Shown: positions 1 to 10,703 of the stretch, piece after piece
How the letters are laid out: every line of letters begins with the position of its first letter
Position numbering within the stretch: the stretch's first letter is position 1
Source of the DNA: Lentinus brumalis
Taxonomy: Eukaryota > Basidiomycota > Agaricomycetes > Polyporales > Polyporaceae
Reading direction: 5' to 3'
NCBI GenBank assembly: GCA_001792895.1
Contig: MARA01000003.1
Span: 1,550,001 to 1,614,000, forward strand
DNA: 64,000 nt
Program-made: the position numbers and the translations under genes
The notes under the pieces: generated by a model
What the model was told of the DNA's origin: nothing
Database searches by the model: none
Seen by the model: only the letters and a program-made list of their open reading frames with translations

Positions 1-11
1 CCCCCTTGCAG

Positions 12-332
12 GAGTACAAACTTCGCCAATCCTTCGCCACACCGTACCTCGTGCTGACGCACTACACGGACCTTGTTAAGACACATGGACTAGTCCTGCT
101 CCGCGGGGAGATCACGCCGTCTGGAGCCTCCGCAGGTGTGGGAGTAGGCGAGGACGGCGCGCGGTTCATGTTGAGCCAGCAGGACGCCCAGCTTTTGGCC
201 ATTCATCTACAGCGGTTCTATCTGTGGCACGAGGGCTCTGATGAGCGCGCTGCTTTGCTGAAGGCGTTCCACGAGAGACCGAGCGAGTTCAAGTGGGAAG
301 ACCTGTTGAAGCATACGGACTTCTCGGCTTGA
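12..332 (+). CDS. 3' terminal exon of an unidentified protein
   Basis: The window opens inside a gene. A pyrimidine-rich stretch ending in ttgcag at 11 looks like a 3' splice site. It is followed by an open frame of about 106 residues (starts EYKLRQSFATPY, ends LLKHTDFSA) that stops at 330-332. The segment has a mixed alpha/beta composition, with no transmembrane segment and no motif I recognise; it contains LRGEITPSG and a hydrophobic LLAIHLQRFYLW run. The upstream exons lie outside the window, so no function is proposed. Coding status is inferred from the acceptor position, the open frame and normal amino-acid composition. Confidence 0.5.
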   Translation, partial: EYKLRQSFATPYLVLTHYTDLVKTHGLVLLRGEITPSGASAGVGVGEDGARFMLSQQDAQLLAIHLQRFYLWHEGSDERAALLKAFHERPSEFKWEDLLKHTDFSA

Positions 333-1512
333 CCGTCGCGCCTGTTACCCTCGCTTTGCAGGACGTGCGGGAACTCTCCGTGTAGTGTCCCTGAGACCAT
401 TCAGAGGGATCACGGTAGGTGGGTTGCGAACTTCGAGGCCTGGCAGGTATTGACGCGTATTATGTACAGTCTTTGCTTGACCGTCACTGGTGCAGCACCG
501 CTCGTCGTCCCATGCACGTTCAACATAATTGTATACCGCGTCCCCAGCGAGAGCAAATCAAATTTGGGTTGAACCCCTTTGCCAGATCGTGTCTGCTTTG
601 TGTGAGCAAATCATATCCGTGAGTGTATTCGACTCTTCCATGCCTTGCATTCGGTCACGCCTAAGCTGCGCAAAACCTTGCGGCAATGATGCGCGGAGAT
701 CATGCGCCCGACCTTTACGTTCCGCATGCGTACATCTGCCACTTTTTGACATCCACCTGCACCTTCCGCTCTTTGGTCAGAATTCCTCTTATGATCCTGT
801 TCTCTGCATGACGGAATGGCGATAGAAGGAGCAACCGCGCTGGCACCTCCGGGTACCTCGTTGTTCTGCAACCCGGATGGCTGCATCTTTCTTCGCGAAA
901 TCTATCTAAAAGGACCTGCCGCTCTATAATGGCGCAGTATCGTTTTGCGCCCGACCAAAATAACGGCTGTGAATGGTGCCCTTATTATGGATGTCAGCAT
1001 CGGCGTTTGATGGGACACACTCACCGGACGAGCGGTCTCGAGTTTAAGGTCTGTCTCCCATGCCTGTATGGCACCTTCCACCTCTTCCACCTTCCATGCG
1101 GAAGCCCGTCCCTTGCCCGCGCTCCAGAGACCGCGGCCTTGGAACGGGCTTTGGCTAGGCGGCAGGCGATCCGAGTCGGCCTAATCGTGATTCCGAGAAC
1201 GCCTGGACGTTCTGTCCGCAAGTTCACCGTCCATACATTCATACACGCTTACGGATGTATCCTTGTGGCACGAGTCTGGGAGTGATGCGACCGCAAAGAT
1301 TGCAGAAGATGGGAAGAAGAGATGCCAGATGGAGTGGTTGCGCCTCTTATTCTGAGCATATAAAGCAGTTGGCCTCCCTGCCCTGTAGATCTTCCACTGC
1401 TATCCCTCGAGCTATATCCGCTCTGGCAGTCTCTGCGTAGCCTTGGCATTCTAATCCTAGCGACCCTTTATACAACACTTCACCTGTCAAGCCGTCATCC
1501 CTCTTGATAGCC
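333..1512. other. Intergenic, no gene recognised
   Basis: Only short open frames with unconvincing composition. A TATA-like element (catataaag, about 1358-1366) lies some 150 bp upstream of the start at 1513 and probably belongs to that gene's promoter. Confidence 0.4.
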
Positions 1513-2035
1513 ATGCCTCGTTCAACTCTGTCACTTTTCAAGTCGTCAACGTCATCTCTGGTACGTCAATCCCATCGTACTGTAACAGGTCCCCCCGCTC
1601 ACCGCAGCTCGCGTTGTGGCATGTCCATGTTAAGTCCTCCGGGCACTCCGAGTCACGACGGTCGTCCATGACGAGCCAGAGCTCTTCGACGTCATCTCCG
1701 GTATCTTACGTGCAATTTGTGAGCGTCATTGCATCTTGTGTCCTCTGCTCTGGAGATGCTCAAAATTTTGGCTTCCCTCTGCGCTGTAGCCGGGGCCTAT
1801 CACTCCTACTCAGCGGCAACCCTCTACACAGTCGTCTCAATCTACCAAGTCCTCTCAATCTTCTCAGTCAGCAAGTAGCGCAGCCTCGTGCCGGAGGGAT
1901 TACGTGAGTGTACCTGGGCTCCCGCCGTCTTCACAGGTTGCTGAGTATCTGCTGTGCGCTGTTCAGGCGGAGATGCTGGATGATGAGAACATGGCCTGGG
2001 GTAAGCCGAAGAAGAGCAAAAGTTCACGTCGATAG
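1513..2035 (+). CDS. Small Ser/Gln-rich protein, AEMLDDENxAW family (copy 1)
   Basis: A four-exon model encodes about 98 residues: 1513-1560, 1635-1700, 1790-1903 and 1967-2035. Every intron is phase 0 with a GT donor and AG acceptor. Exon 1 gives MPRSTLSLFKSSTSSL. Exon 2 is serine-rich (SESRRSSMTSQ). Exon 3 is a Ser/Thr/Gln-rich tract. Exon 4 starts AEMLDDENMAWGKP and ends in a basic tail (KKSKSSRR). The model is supported by copy 3 at 16207-16733, which has a 16-residue first exon, an equivalent RRSS exon 2 and the same last-exon motif. There is no signal peptide, membrane segment or CaaX end. Function is unknown; the motif suggests a short linear binding motif at the C-terminus of a disordered protein, which is inference. 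A TATA box lies about 150 bp upstream. Confidence 0.7.
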
Positions 2036-3456
2036 GCGAAGCAGTGAAGCCGGACTCAACTTGCCTACTAGTATCCCCTATACCGTTAGGCACTTGGAAT
2101 AAACCTAGCAGGGGTTACACGCCGTTGATTGTCTTCCGCTCGCCCGCTGCCCGCTGTGCCATCACACGGCGAACAAAGTTGCACCCTCAGCAAGACGCCG
2201 GCTTAGCGCACTGCAAAATTGAGAGAAGCCCGCCTCAGGGCACCAGTGGCAATGTGCGAGTTGCTCAGCTTGCAATAAGCTATTGCATACTGCTGCGCGG
2301 CCGTTCAATGTGCGAACACGACGAGCGCATGGCTGATCTCGAACACACAGAGTTCATGCCATACACAGATGATGTCCGCCTGCTCGAGATGCACTGTACG
2401 TACACCCAACCCAGGTTCGAAGCTACCCCAATTCACCAAGACCATGGTTTCCAGAGATGGGGAACATGGAGATCGGGGAGCCGATGCCGAGGATACGGTA
2501 CGTACTATGTGGTATCGATGGGCCGCATGTCCGCCGCTGGATATTCAGGAGGTTACAGAGTATGCATGAGCAATATGACATTCGGACTGTGTGCTACAGC
2601 GGTCTCGCTGTGTGCTCTTATAGGCGAAAGAAGGACTCCAGAGACGATGAGAACACATTCCTTCTACGAAGGTGTTCTGGCTTATCGAGGCGGCCGCAGA
2701 CGAACTCGCCCTAGCGGTCTTGCAGGTGACGTTCAGATGCCTTCGGGTCCTATTGCTGTAGCACGGGCAACTTTCGTATAAGTCGAGAACGGACCACGCG
2801 GCGAGAACTCGTGCCGGGAAGACTCCAGGCTTGCGAAGCAAGACAGTGTCTGGGAAACACGGTCGTTTACACGAAGTCCGGAGGGTTGAATGATCGCGCG
2901 CGGTAACCAGGAACGACACGATTGAATCAAAGCGATCGAGCTGCCTCTCGCGCCCGCGATAGGACGGCGATGCGGATGGAGAAGGTGCATTCGCCGCCTG
3001 CTGCGCATGGGCCAGCACCTCCAAAGCGCGGAGTTGTGAGACAGGAACATCGCATGAGATTAGGTCACGGGGAACAGACAAACTTGAAATGAAGTTACAC
3101 TTGCACAGAAGGATGCTGCGGCGAAAGCGGGTATAACGTTTGAGACGGAAACTGCAAAGAGGGAATGATTAGGAGAATACCTGGAGTCAATATGAAGGTT
3201 GAATGTGACCGGCCACGACACTCGCACTCGGCGTGGACGCTACTTGATGTTCATCCTATACCGAGCACGGCTATTACGCACGATGCGGGACGAAGTATGA
3301 GCTGACAGTGCGGCAGAGGATCGGATATCGAGACCGTTCGCATGTATCATGACTCGTACAGCTCTCGGCCGGAGATTGTCCACCGATCTATTCCGAACTT
3401 CAGTGTGAACTTCATGTATAGGCAAGGTAGCGATGAAACTTACCTGCAAAGAGTCT
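2036..3456. other. Intergenic, no supported gene
   Basis: A long plus-strand frame (2044-2781) and a minus-strand frame (2545-3081) overlap here. Neither starts with ATG nor shows a domain. The minus frame near 2900-3060 has mildly protein-like composition, but no splice model could be built. Confidence 0.35.
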
Positions 3457-4122
3457 TCAGGGCGACGAGATGAGCGGCGCTTTCCGGCACCACTCATTTG
3501 CCTCTACCTCCTTCAGCACGAAGGCCGCAAAGGCAGCACGCGACAACCTTGTCCTGGTCTTCCCATCCCCAATGTAGCCCGCAATGACCTCTCTGTCCGG
3601 CTTCTCCGTCAACAGTGGAACCCGCGCTATCGTCCAGACAAGCTCCTCCGGCGGTGCTGCACGGATGGTCTCGCCAATGGCAACGACGTCCTTGTACGCG
3701 TTGTGCGCAAAGACCGCGACGCCTCCGACCAAGACGGAGAACTCCAAGCTGAACTTGTCGTGCTCGTCCTTCATGCTCGCAGTGCCCAGCGCGATGAGGC
3801 GCCTGACGTCACGCGCCTTCATGATGCTGATGAGAAGAGCGTAGGCACGAGCCAGCGGCGTGTCGCTTGGATGGAAGGGACCGTTCTTCACAGCCGGTCC
3901 AAGAGCGGACAGGACGGCGTGGACGCCGTCCATGGCTGCACCGAGCTTCTCCTCGTCCGTGAGCTCTCCGACCACGATGTTTACCGACGGGTTGGAGGAT
4001 ATTGTTTGCGGCAACTTCTGGGGAGACCTGACATAGACGACAACGGCATGGTTGAGAGCAAGAGACTGCTCAATGAGCTGCAGACCGGAAGGTCCGGTAC
4101 CGCCAAGTATCAAGAGACGCAT
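3457..4122 (-). CDS. NAD(P)-binding (NmrA-like/atypical SDR) protein
   Basis: A single-exon 221-residue protein starts at the ATG complementary to 4120-4122. It opens with a beta strand and glycine-rich dinucleotide loop (MRLLILGGTGPSGLQLIEQ), the GGTGxxG signature of atypical short-chain dehydrogenases. It continues with an acidic/polar second strand (VYVRSPQKLP), then GELTDEEKLGAAMDGVHAVLSALG, typical of the NAD(P)H-binding NmrA/flavin-reductase-like family. The open frame continues upstream of this ATG, but the extra N-terminus is Cys-rich and would bury the Rossmann strand, so the internal ATG is preferred. A gtaagt just after the stop could be a 3'UTR intron donor. No catalytic YxxxK is obvious, so substrate and redox activity are unassigned. 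It is divergent from the F-box gene at 4542. Confidence 0.8.
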   Translation of the reverse strand: MRLLILGGTGPSGLQLIEQSLALNHAVVVYVRSPQKLPQTISSNPSVNIVVGELTDEEKLGAAMDGVHAVLSALGPAVKNGPFHPSDTPLARAYALLISIMKARDVRRLIALGTASMKDEHDKFSLEFSVLVGGVAVFAHNAYKDVVAIGETIRAAPPEELVWTIARVPLLTEKPDREVIAGYIGDGKTRTRLSRAAFAAFVLKEVEANEWCRKAPLISSP

Positions 4123-4541
4123 CTCCAGCAAGCGAGCCTGAGGCGAATGTGCAAGAGCAGTTCGAGAGGCTAAAGACAAGTTCGAGTCCAGGTTGCGGCA
4201 TTGGCAACAGTCGCTGCAGCAGCTGCACGGCACCTACCGCGCGCCGGCCGGGCCGCTCGATTAGCCCTATATCCAGGAGACCGTGCATGCAATCAGTCTG
4301 TACGTGTCGGGAGCCATGAGAAGTACCTTCGTCTGAATTCCTGTGCGCGACAGATGTTGTCGTGGTTAACAAGCTGATGTCTCTACACTGACTCGGAGGT
4401 ATGTAAGCGCCTAAGCGCTCGTTCCGTGCAATGGCGGCGCTTCTTCTCATCCTCTGTGTTCCGGCCCCCACGTACCAATCGCCGAGATCATCCAGTCCTC
4501 TCTGACAACCTTAGTACGTCTTCAGTAAACCGACAGCGACT
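4123..4541. promoter_or_regulatory. Divergent promoter region between the NAD(P)-binding gene and the F-box gene
   Basis: 419 bp separate two divergent start codons. I see no clear TATA box or repeat. It presumably holds both promoters. Confidence 0.35.
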
Positions 4542-6319
4542 ATGCCTAACGGCAGTATGTCGCACAGCTCTCAAGCGTCCCTAATGGACGTGGATACTCA
4601 ACCCACTCCGGCTGGCCAGCGTGGCCCCGAGGTCGTGCTCAACTTGACAGCTGACGACAGGACCATCTTGCAGGCACTGCCGCTCGCTGAAGGAAGACAA
4701 TGGATGCTCGACAGAGTTGTGTACCACAGAGAGTACGCGCGCATGCTGTCTTCCATGTATAACGCCACTGCCCCCATCCACCGCTATCTACCACCGGAAC
4801 TATTGATGGAAATCTTTGGACGACTAGAGCCCGAGGAGCTTCAAGAGCTCAAGTATCTCCATGTTTGTCGTATGTGGCGGGAGCTTATACTGCGCACTGC
4901 CGAGTTTTGGGTGGGTATGCTCAGAAACCCTATCCGCTTCCCGAACGGCAACACTCCCGGTGTACAATCCTACTCTGAGTCGGCCTGGTACCAATGCTTC
5001 AAGTTATCCTAGAACGATCTGCTCCTCGAGATATCTTCCTCACATCCCAGGGTTTCTCAGAACTCGCCTATACCTCATTATTGCCACATGCCCAGCGAAT
5101 AGCGTCACTCTCTGTCGAACTCTATCCCCAGGACGCGAGCCGCCTTTTCGGCTTATTACGCCTTGGGATGCCTCGTCTGAGGACGCTTGTTGTATCCCAC
5201 TTGCCTGGGGAGCTAGCATCAATGGACGAGCTTGGTGGAGGGACACTTCCGCTCCTCCCACAATCTCGATCTTCCGAGGCTGCAAACCTTCCCTCCCTCC
5301 ACGTCCTCAGCATCCCATCCGTTCTCCTCACGTCTATCTCTGGTGGAAGCCTGCAAAGCCTTACAGTTGGATGTGCAGCATGCAAGCTGTGCTCCGAAGC
5401 CCGCAGGCCCAGCGTTGATGATCTCCTATCCTTCCTGAGACAATACCCTTTTCTCACCAGTCTACACTTCCTGAAGACCAGTGAGCCTGACAGCAACCGC
5501 CGTCTCACCGAGTCAGGGCCTGTGTCACTGATGCAACTCCACGAGCTCACCTTCGAGGACACAAGCTCCTCGTGGGCGTCTGACATCATGCGCCGCCTCA
5601 CTTTGCCGTCGAATGCCATTGTCAAGTTTCGCAATCGGAATAAGCCACTCATTCCGGAGAAATTCAGAGACTTGCCTGCGGTGCATGCGTCTGACCGACT
5701 TGCGTTGGAGTTCCGAAAGGAAGAGGATATGCACCACGGAGCTACCATCGCCGTCTGCGAGGCAGACGCGTCTGTGGGAGACACGTCGTACGTCAACGTA
5801 CAGGTTGCTGTCCGGGAGTCCCCAGGCAGGCATGACACAGTGGGGTCCGTTGCGTCCACGTTTGCGTCGCCATCGGTGAGGCATCTACGCGTCTGGATCC
5901 CGACTTCGTCCTTCAGGATTGATAGGACGCGAACCATACAGCTGCTCGCCAGCTTCCCCTCCATCACCCGGCTTACGTGGAAGCGTCAGGTTCCCAATGA
6001 CCTGTTTCAAGCCCTCACATCGCTTACGTCCGCCGGAGGGCCGATCTGTGCCGGCCTCGAGCACCTCGTCGTCCACTGGAGGTTGGGCTCACGGACCGAC
6101 GAGACAATCTTCAGGGGGACTTGCACCTTGATTCTGTCGACGCTCGCGCACCGGGCTTCGCTCGGGAGTCGGGTGCGCAGGTTCGTGTTCAAGTGCGAGG
6201 GGATGAAGCGCATGGGCCCGCGATTTGATGCGGAGCGGGAGAAGGACCGGCTGGTCCAGACGTTCAGTACGTTGGCGGACGAGGTTGTGGTGGGTTTGAA
6301 GCTCGATACGACGGACTAG
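4542..6319 (+). CDS. F-box protein with C-terminal LRR-like region, interrupted by a one-base frame break
   Basis: The first frame (4542-5012) starts with ATG and gives about 156 residues. It includes an F-box at roughly 85-130 (IHRYLPPELLMEIFGRL, then VCRMWRELI), a form common in basidiomycete F-box families. The second frame runs to 6319 and continues with LERSAPRDIFL and leucine-rich segments, as in the C-terminal halves of such proteins. The two frames are offset by -1 near 5009-5012, where KLS runs into a stop. No intron with a usable donor and acceptor bridges them, and one extra base would join KLS to LERSAPRD. F-box proteins normally act as substrate adaptors of SCF ubiquitin ligases; the substrate is unknown. 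This is either a consensus error or a recent pseudogene. Confidence 0.75.
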
Positions 6320-6654
6320 ATAAGTAGAAGGATTGTTCGATTGTCGTCTGCATGTGCGAGGCTGTACGTCACGGATACTGTTGCAGACTCGCAGCCACTG
6401 GGTGTGGATGGTGGATCGTCAGGCGGGTCATTAGAGGCTATGTCGAGGACTGTTGTGAAACGGGAACTCTCATAATCATAGTATATAAATACAGGACCCG
6501 CAGAGAGCGCTGTGTCGTGGTTCTCACAACGAATAGTGTACAGATGTGTTCTGACATTGCCTGCGGCTTGCGCGGCTGACTATGCGGAAGAGCAGTCAGC
6601 ACCTGCTCCGTGTAGCCTCTGATACACTTACGTGCACTCACATTTTGCACCCTT
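6320..6654. other. Convergent intergenic region
   Basis: It lies between the 3' ends of the F-box gene and the minus-strand GH16 gene. It contains a short tata-rich run (about 6480-6487) but no gene. Confidence 0.4.
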
Positions 6655-7961
6655 TCAGGCGTAGACGTGGATACCGGCAATATCCCAGTAGGCATCGCTG
6701 AACGCGCTTGGGTTCTGATTGACGTACGCTATGGAGTGTGATTGTACTTAGTTGGCAGTCCAACGTCAATTGACAATGCTACTCACTGACACAGTCGCCG
6801 GGGCAACCACCGAGGGTGTTGAAAAACTGAGCTTGGCCGGCCCAGTCGCCGCCTGCGTCCGGGGCTTAAGTTAGACAGGCGCAGAAATAACGAAGCAAGG
6901 GAGACATACAGAGCGTCAGGTTGATGATGATGTTGTGCGCGCCGAAGTGCGAGGGGATATCGCAGGTATCCGGGACGAATAGCGCTGCGGGCTCGCCCTA
7001 ACACGGTGTCAGCTACCACATTGCAGGAGGAGCACTGCAGAGGGACACTCACCCAGCTATCGGTGTTTACGCTCGAGCCGGCGGCCTTGACATCCGCTGG
7101 GACGGAGGCATCGTTGCGTGACCAGAACCAGATCTTGATGAACGAGTTCGTGCGCTCCATTGCGTAGTATCCTCCGCCGGCAGCGTTGAAGGACTTGCCG
7201 TAGCTGTTGGCCGTCGGCGCCTTCACCGCGCATCCTTGATTTCCGTTCACATTGGTGTCGCAGTTGGTCGAGACAACAGATCCGGTCATGGTCCGACCAC
7301 TGGCGGGCTGGACGCAATTGGGGCTGGTGTGCAGCGTCATCTGATTGGGCTCGATGTCGTTCGTGCCCTCAAGCTAACGTACGTGGAAGAGGTCAGAAGA
7401 TGTCGTGGCGGCGTCGCATGGTAGGCACGTACGATGTCGATTTCACCGGCGGCAGGCCAGTTGGCTTCGTCAACCTCCCATGCCGCGGGCCAGGTGGCGC
7501 AGCCTTGCGGCATGTGCCTTATGTCAAAGCTGCAGTAACGGTCAGTACTGACGGGGGAGAGGCATGGGTAAGCCCAGTACGTACACGGAGACGTGTGTCG
7601 TATACGCGGCGTTGCTCTTGATTCGGACGGACTTGCGTCCTGCGTCGCTGGCGGCAAGGACGGTGGTGTCATCGGCGCGCATGACGAAGGACGTGTCGGA
7701 TGCAAAGGTCAGGTTTTGTGCAGTTGCAGTCGCTTGGTCGACATATTGACTGGAAAAGAGATGTAAGCGACCGATAGAACAGGACGTAAGAGGCGACAAT
7801 CCGGCTACTTACACTCGACCGTGGGTGGGATCGGCGATAGCCTCGTGGCTGAAGCCCGACAGGAAGCCCTTGCCGACGAAGCTGTCCTTCAGAGGATACG
7901 TCGCTGCCAGAGCGGACGCAGCGAGAGAAGAGACAGTGAGTAGCACGCCTGTCGAGCGCAT
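6655..7961 (-). CDS. Secreted GH16 glycoside hydrolase (laminarinase-like), copy 1
   Basis: A seven-exon minus-strand gene of about 319 residues: 7813-7961, 7585-7749, 7433-7529, 7053-7373, 6910-6997, 6787-6852, 6655-6728. A signal peptide (MRSTGVLLTVSSLAASALA) is followed directly by the catalytic domain. After splicing, the GH16 active-site motif reads GEIDILEGTND, with nucleophile Glu, Asp and acid/base Glu all present. An intron splits the motif between GEIDI and LEG. CGDWAG and a final DAYWDIAG segment match the other two GH16 genes here. GH16 members of this type act on beta-1,3/1,4- or 1,3/1,6-glucans of cell walls; the exact substrate is not readable. It lacks the Ser-rich linker of copies 2 and 3. 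A TATA-like tatatattta (about 8065-8073) lies roughly 105 bp upstream. Confidence 0.9.
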
Positions 7962-9637
7962 AGTGAGTGACGTGAGGAGAGAGTCGAGGGCCTTGAAGGA
8001 AGAGAAGGCGTCGAGAACTGTGGCCCACAACGAGATGCAGAACCTCCTGCAGCATAAGGGCCTAAATATATATGCCCTCATGGCTTATGGGCTGCGGAAT
8101 GCGCTCAACGCGAGAACGACTTAGCAGGCCGGTCACCGGTCATCCTGGTGGTGGCTTTCCCGGGATGGACGGCGCGCGCCCTGAAAGAGCCCTGTTTGCA
8201 TGGTTATCGCGACAATCAATGCTCAGACAGTGGAGCGGACGTTGCGGCCATGTGTGTGTTCGGAGGAGGCTCGCTCGATGACCATTCGAAATCGCGTGGA
8301 AAGAAGGAACGCACCACAAGGTATGCACTGGCGCCCGCAGGGCGATGGGACTAGCCCGATAACTGTGCAGACGCTATGACAACCACCACAAGGTCAGCAT
8401 CCATCTGCAGACTGCACTCGGGTCGAAGGCTGGTACCGCTGGGGTATAATGGGTAAACAAGGGTACGGGCCAACGGGGGCAGAATTTGTGCATTGTTGAA
8501 GAGCCGACGAGTCCCTTGGAAAACAATGAGCTCATAAATATAGGTGCAGACAGCTCATGCATACTTACCTCGCGTAGTACGCACCTCCTCCTTGCGACGA
8601 TGATCGCGGAGTGCTCGGAAGAGTGGTCCTCAGTGGTTCGCATCACCTCGTGATGCAATGAGCGAGAAAGATGTATATGTCGCATGTGCGACATGCTATC
8701 ATATGCCCTCCGCTGGTCCTATGGGTATCAGGATCGGCACAAACAAGGCCGGTGTTCACACAAGGGGCCCGAAAGATCTGGTGGACTTACCGGAGGTCAT
8801 ATGCGAAAATGATTCAAGGGGTTAGCATGGACGGACGATCTACGCAGGACCATCAGGGCATGTCGGGGCATGACCGTGATGTGCCAGTACGAGCGGCCAG
8901 AAACGACGAGGGAGACGAAACCGAAAGGGTCTGACGAAAGCAGATGTCCAAAAAACGATGTGGACCAAGTCGCAGGTACACATGGAAGTGAAAGATGAGC
9001 ATATGGCGAAGGAAGGCGTGAATATCTCGGCTGAAGTATACACTGACCATGGGACCCTGCGCATCAGAGGCATGCATCAGCGCCGATTGAGAAAGAGTCC
9101 GAGACAAGTCCGCTTCGCTCAACTTGTAGTATGATCAAGTACGACACAGCGAAGCAGCAGACCAACACGCGTACATAGCCGGTCGTAGTCCACGGGCCTG
9201 AGGAAGTGAACTTGAGCACCGCCACTTGCACCCGATTGCCCACTGTGCCTTCGACACAAGAAGCGTGTGCCGTATCGTGCCACCGTGCTCTAGCCGGTGT
9301 GTATACTCGGCCTTTCATCGTGAGAGTACCTCAAGACCGATGCGTGTTCCTTTCGCATTGCTCGTCGCAATGTTTTCGTCCTCCGTCGTCAAGATGTATG
9401 CACCTCTATCGCTTAGTCATATCGCTGTACGAACTCCTCCACGTTCAGTAGGATCCTGCGTGGCAATTGAATAAATGCTCACCCATACCACCGTATCATG
9501 TCTGCAGTCTGGCACAATACAATCGTTCTTCGTGCTGTTCTGACGCCATCTCGGACTCTCGAGAGATGCAGGGGAACAGTCATGAACCAATGCTTTCATG
9601 ACAGTACTTGACATGACCGCAACGTGGATGTACGTAC
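7962..9637. other. Intergenic, no supported gene
   Basis: Holds the GH16 copy 1 promoter. Short open frames of both strands have no recognisable domain. A GGGAYYA-like fragment near 8580-8605 (minus) was considered as a GH16 relic but not accepted. Confidence 0.35.
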
Positions 9638-10438
9638 TCAAGACGTGGGTATTTGAGGCCAAGGCCCTGCCTCGACCGCTTCCCTCTGGGTTGCTCGTAT
9701 AGCCTCCTCGACCTCTCCATCCGCCGAGACATCCAGCTCAACCACATCCCTCCCGAACACCCGCCCAAACTGAGAGATGAGAGCCGGAAGCTCGCCAGCT
9801 ACCGTGATCGCATTCGTTGTCGTCTCCTGCTTTGCCGCCTCCGCGATGCAGCCAGCCCGCACGTCAGTCAAGCCACAGGCCACGACCTTGTCGAACCAGG
9901 GGATAGGCTCTTGGGTGACATTCATTGCGAAACCATGGGTAGTCAAACGGTGCCTGACTTGCACTCCGATGCTCGCGACCTTGGTACGAGGGTCGAGGAA
10001 GACCCCGGTGTGTTCGCTGGGTACGTGTCGGATACTGTGTCCTTCGAGGAGATGCAATTCGAGGGTCTTTTGGAGTCTGCAGATGTAGTCACGGATTCCC
10101 ATGGGAGGAGAGGAACGGCCGAGATCGAGGAGAGGATAGCCAACGATCTGACCTGGTCCATGGTACGTCGTCTGTCCGCCCCTCTGAGTGGGAACGCATT
10201 CCGCACCCAGTCCTTTCAAGCGCATCATCTCCGCGCCGATGTCCTCTGATGTTTCGTGTTGTCTTCGCCCGAAGGTGAACACTGGGCGGTGTTCGAGCAA
10301 AAGCAGGTAGTCTCGATGATTGCGTGATGCCTTGCGAGCGAGGAGTTGCAACGCGTGTATTCGTTCCTGCAGAGCCAAGCCCGTAGTGTATGGAACTGGC
10401 GTTCTGAAGCAATGAAAGAATACTGGAGGCAAGGACAT
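9638..10438 (-). CDS. LIP2: Lipoyl (octanoyl) transferase, LIP2/LipB family
   Basis: A single-exon 266-residue protein. The family signature RGGQTTYHGPGQIVGYPLLD is present at about residues 85-104. It is followed by KVASIGVQVRHRLTTHGFAM, the second conserved block with the catalytic lysine region, and VVACGLTDV with the acyl-carrying cysteine. The enzyme moves octanoate from acyl-carrier protein to the E2/H-protein lysine in mitochondria, the first step of protein lipoylation. The chosen start is the ATG at 10436-10438, close to the family length; upstream in-frame residues are not family-like. An explicit mitochondrial presequence is not obvious. It is divergently paired, 265 bp apart, with the SCPx-type thiolase. 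Confidence 0.93.
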   Translation of the reverse strand: MSLPPVFFHCFRTPVPYTTGLALQERIHALQLLARKASRNHRDYLLLLEHRPVFTFGRRQHETSEDIGAEMMRLKGLGAECVPTQRGGQTTYHGPGQIVGYPLLDLGRSSPPMGIRDYICRLQKTLELHLLEGHSIRHVPSEHTGVFLDPRTKVASIGVQVRHRLTTHGFAMNVTQEPIPWFDKVVACGLTDVRAGCIAEAAKQETTTNAITVAGELPALISQFGRVFGRDVVELDVSADGEVEEAIRATQREAVEAGPWPQIPTS

Positions 10439-10703
10439 GGTAGAGCGAGGTTCGAAAGATGTGGTCGATGACGAAGAGTCGGAACAGACGCGCCCGCACA
10501 GCACTTCTGTCCAGCTGACCGTCATGATGTCCGCAATCATGGACACCCGGCTTTCTTGGACGCCGACGGACACACATGGGAACATTGGATCTACATACCT
10601 CCTTACTGGTCTTGGTCAACGTCGACGATTGTAGTACAGCTTGATCCCCACCACCATCGGTCTCATCCAACGGTAACCTCGTCCATTCACATCGACAAGC
10701 AAG
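10439..10703. promoter_or_regulatory. Bidirectional promoter, LIP2 / thiolase
   Basis: 265 bp between divergent ATGs at 10438 and 10704, so the two genes must share regulatory DNA. No TATA box is evident. Confidence 0.5.

Noticed and set aside
2044..2781. 245-residue plus-strand frame
   Set aside because: Starts with GTG inside the last exon of the small-protein gene and has no domain-like segment.
2545..3081. Minus-strand frame with VPVSQLRALEVLAHAQQAAN
   Set aside because: Protein-like in part, but no ATG, no flanking exons and no family recognised.
5122..5967. 281-residue minus-strand frame
   Set aside because: Shadow of the F-box gene's second half.
8575..8610. GGGAYYAR-like fragment on the minus strand, similar to GGGYYAME in GH16 copy 1
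   Set aside because: Too short, with no neighbouring GH16 blocks; probably coincidence.
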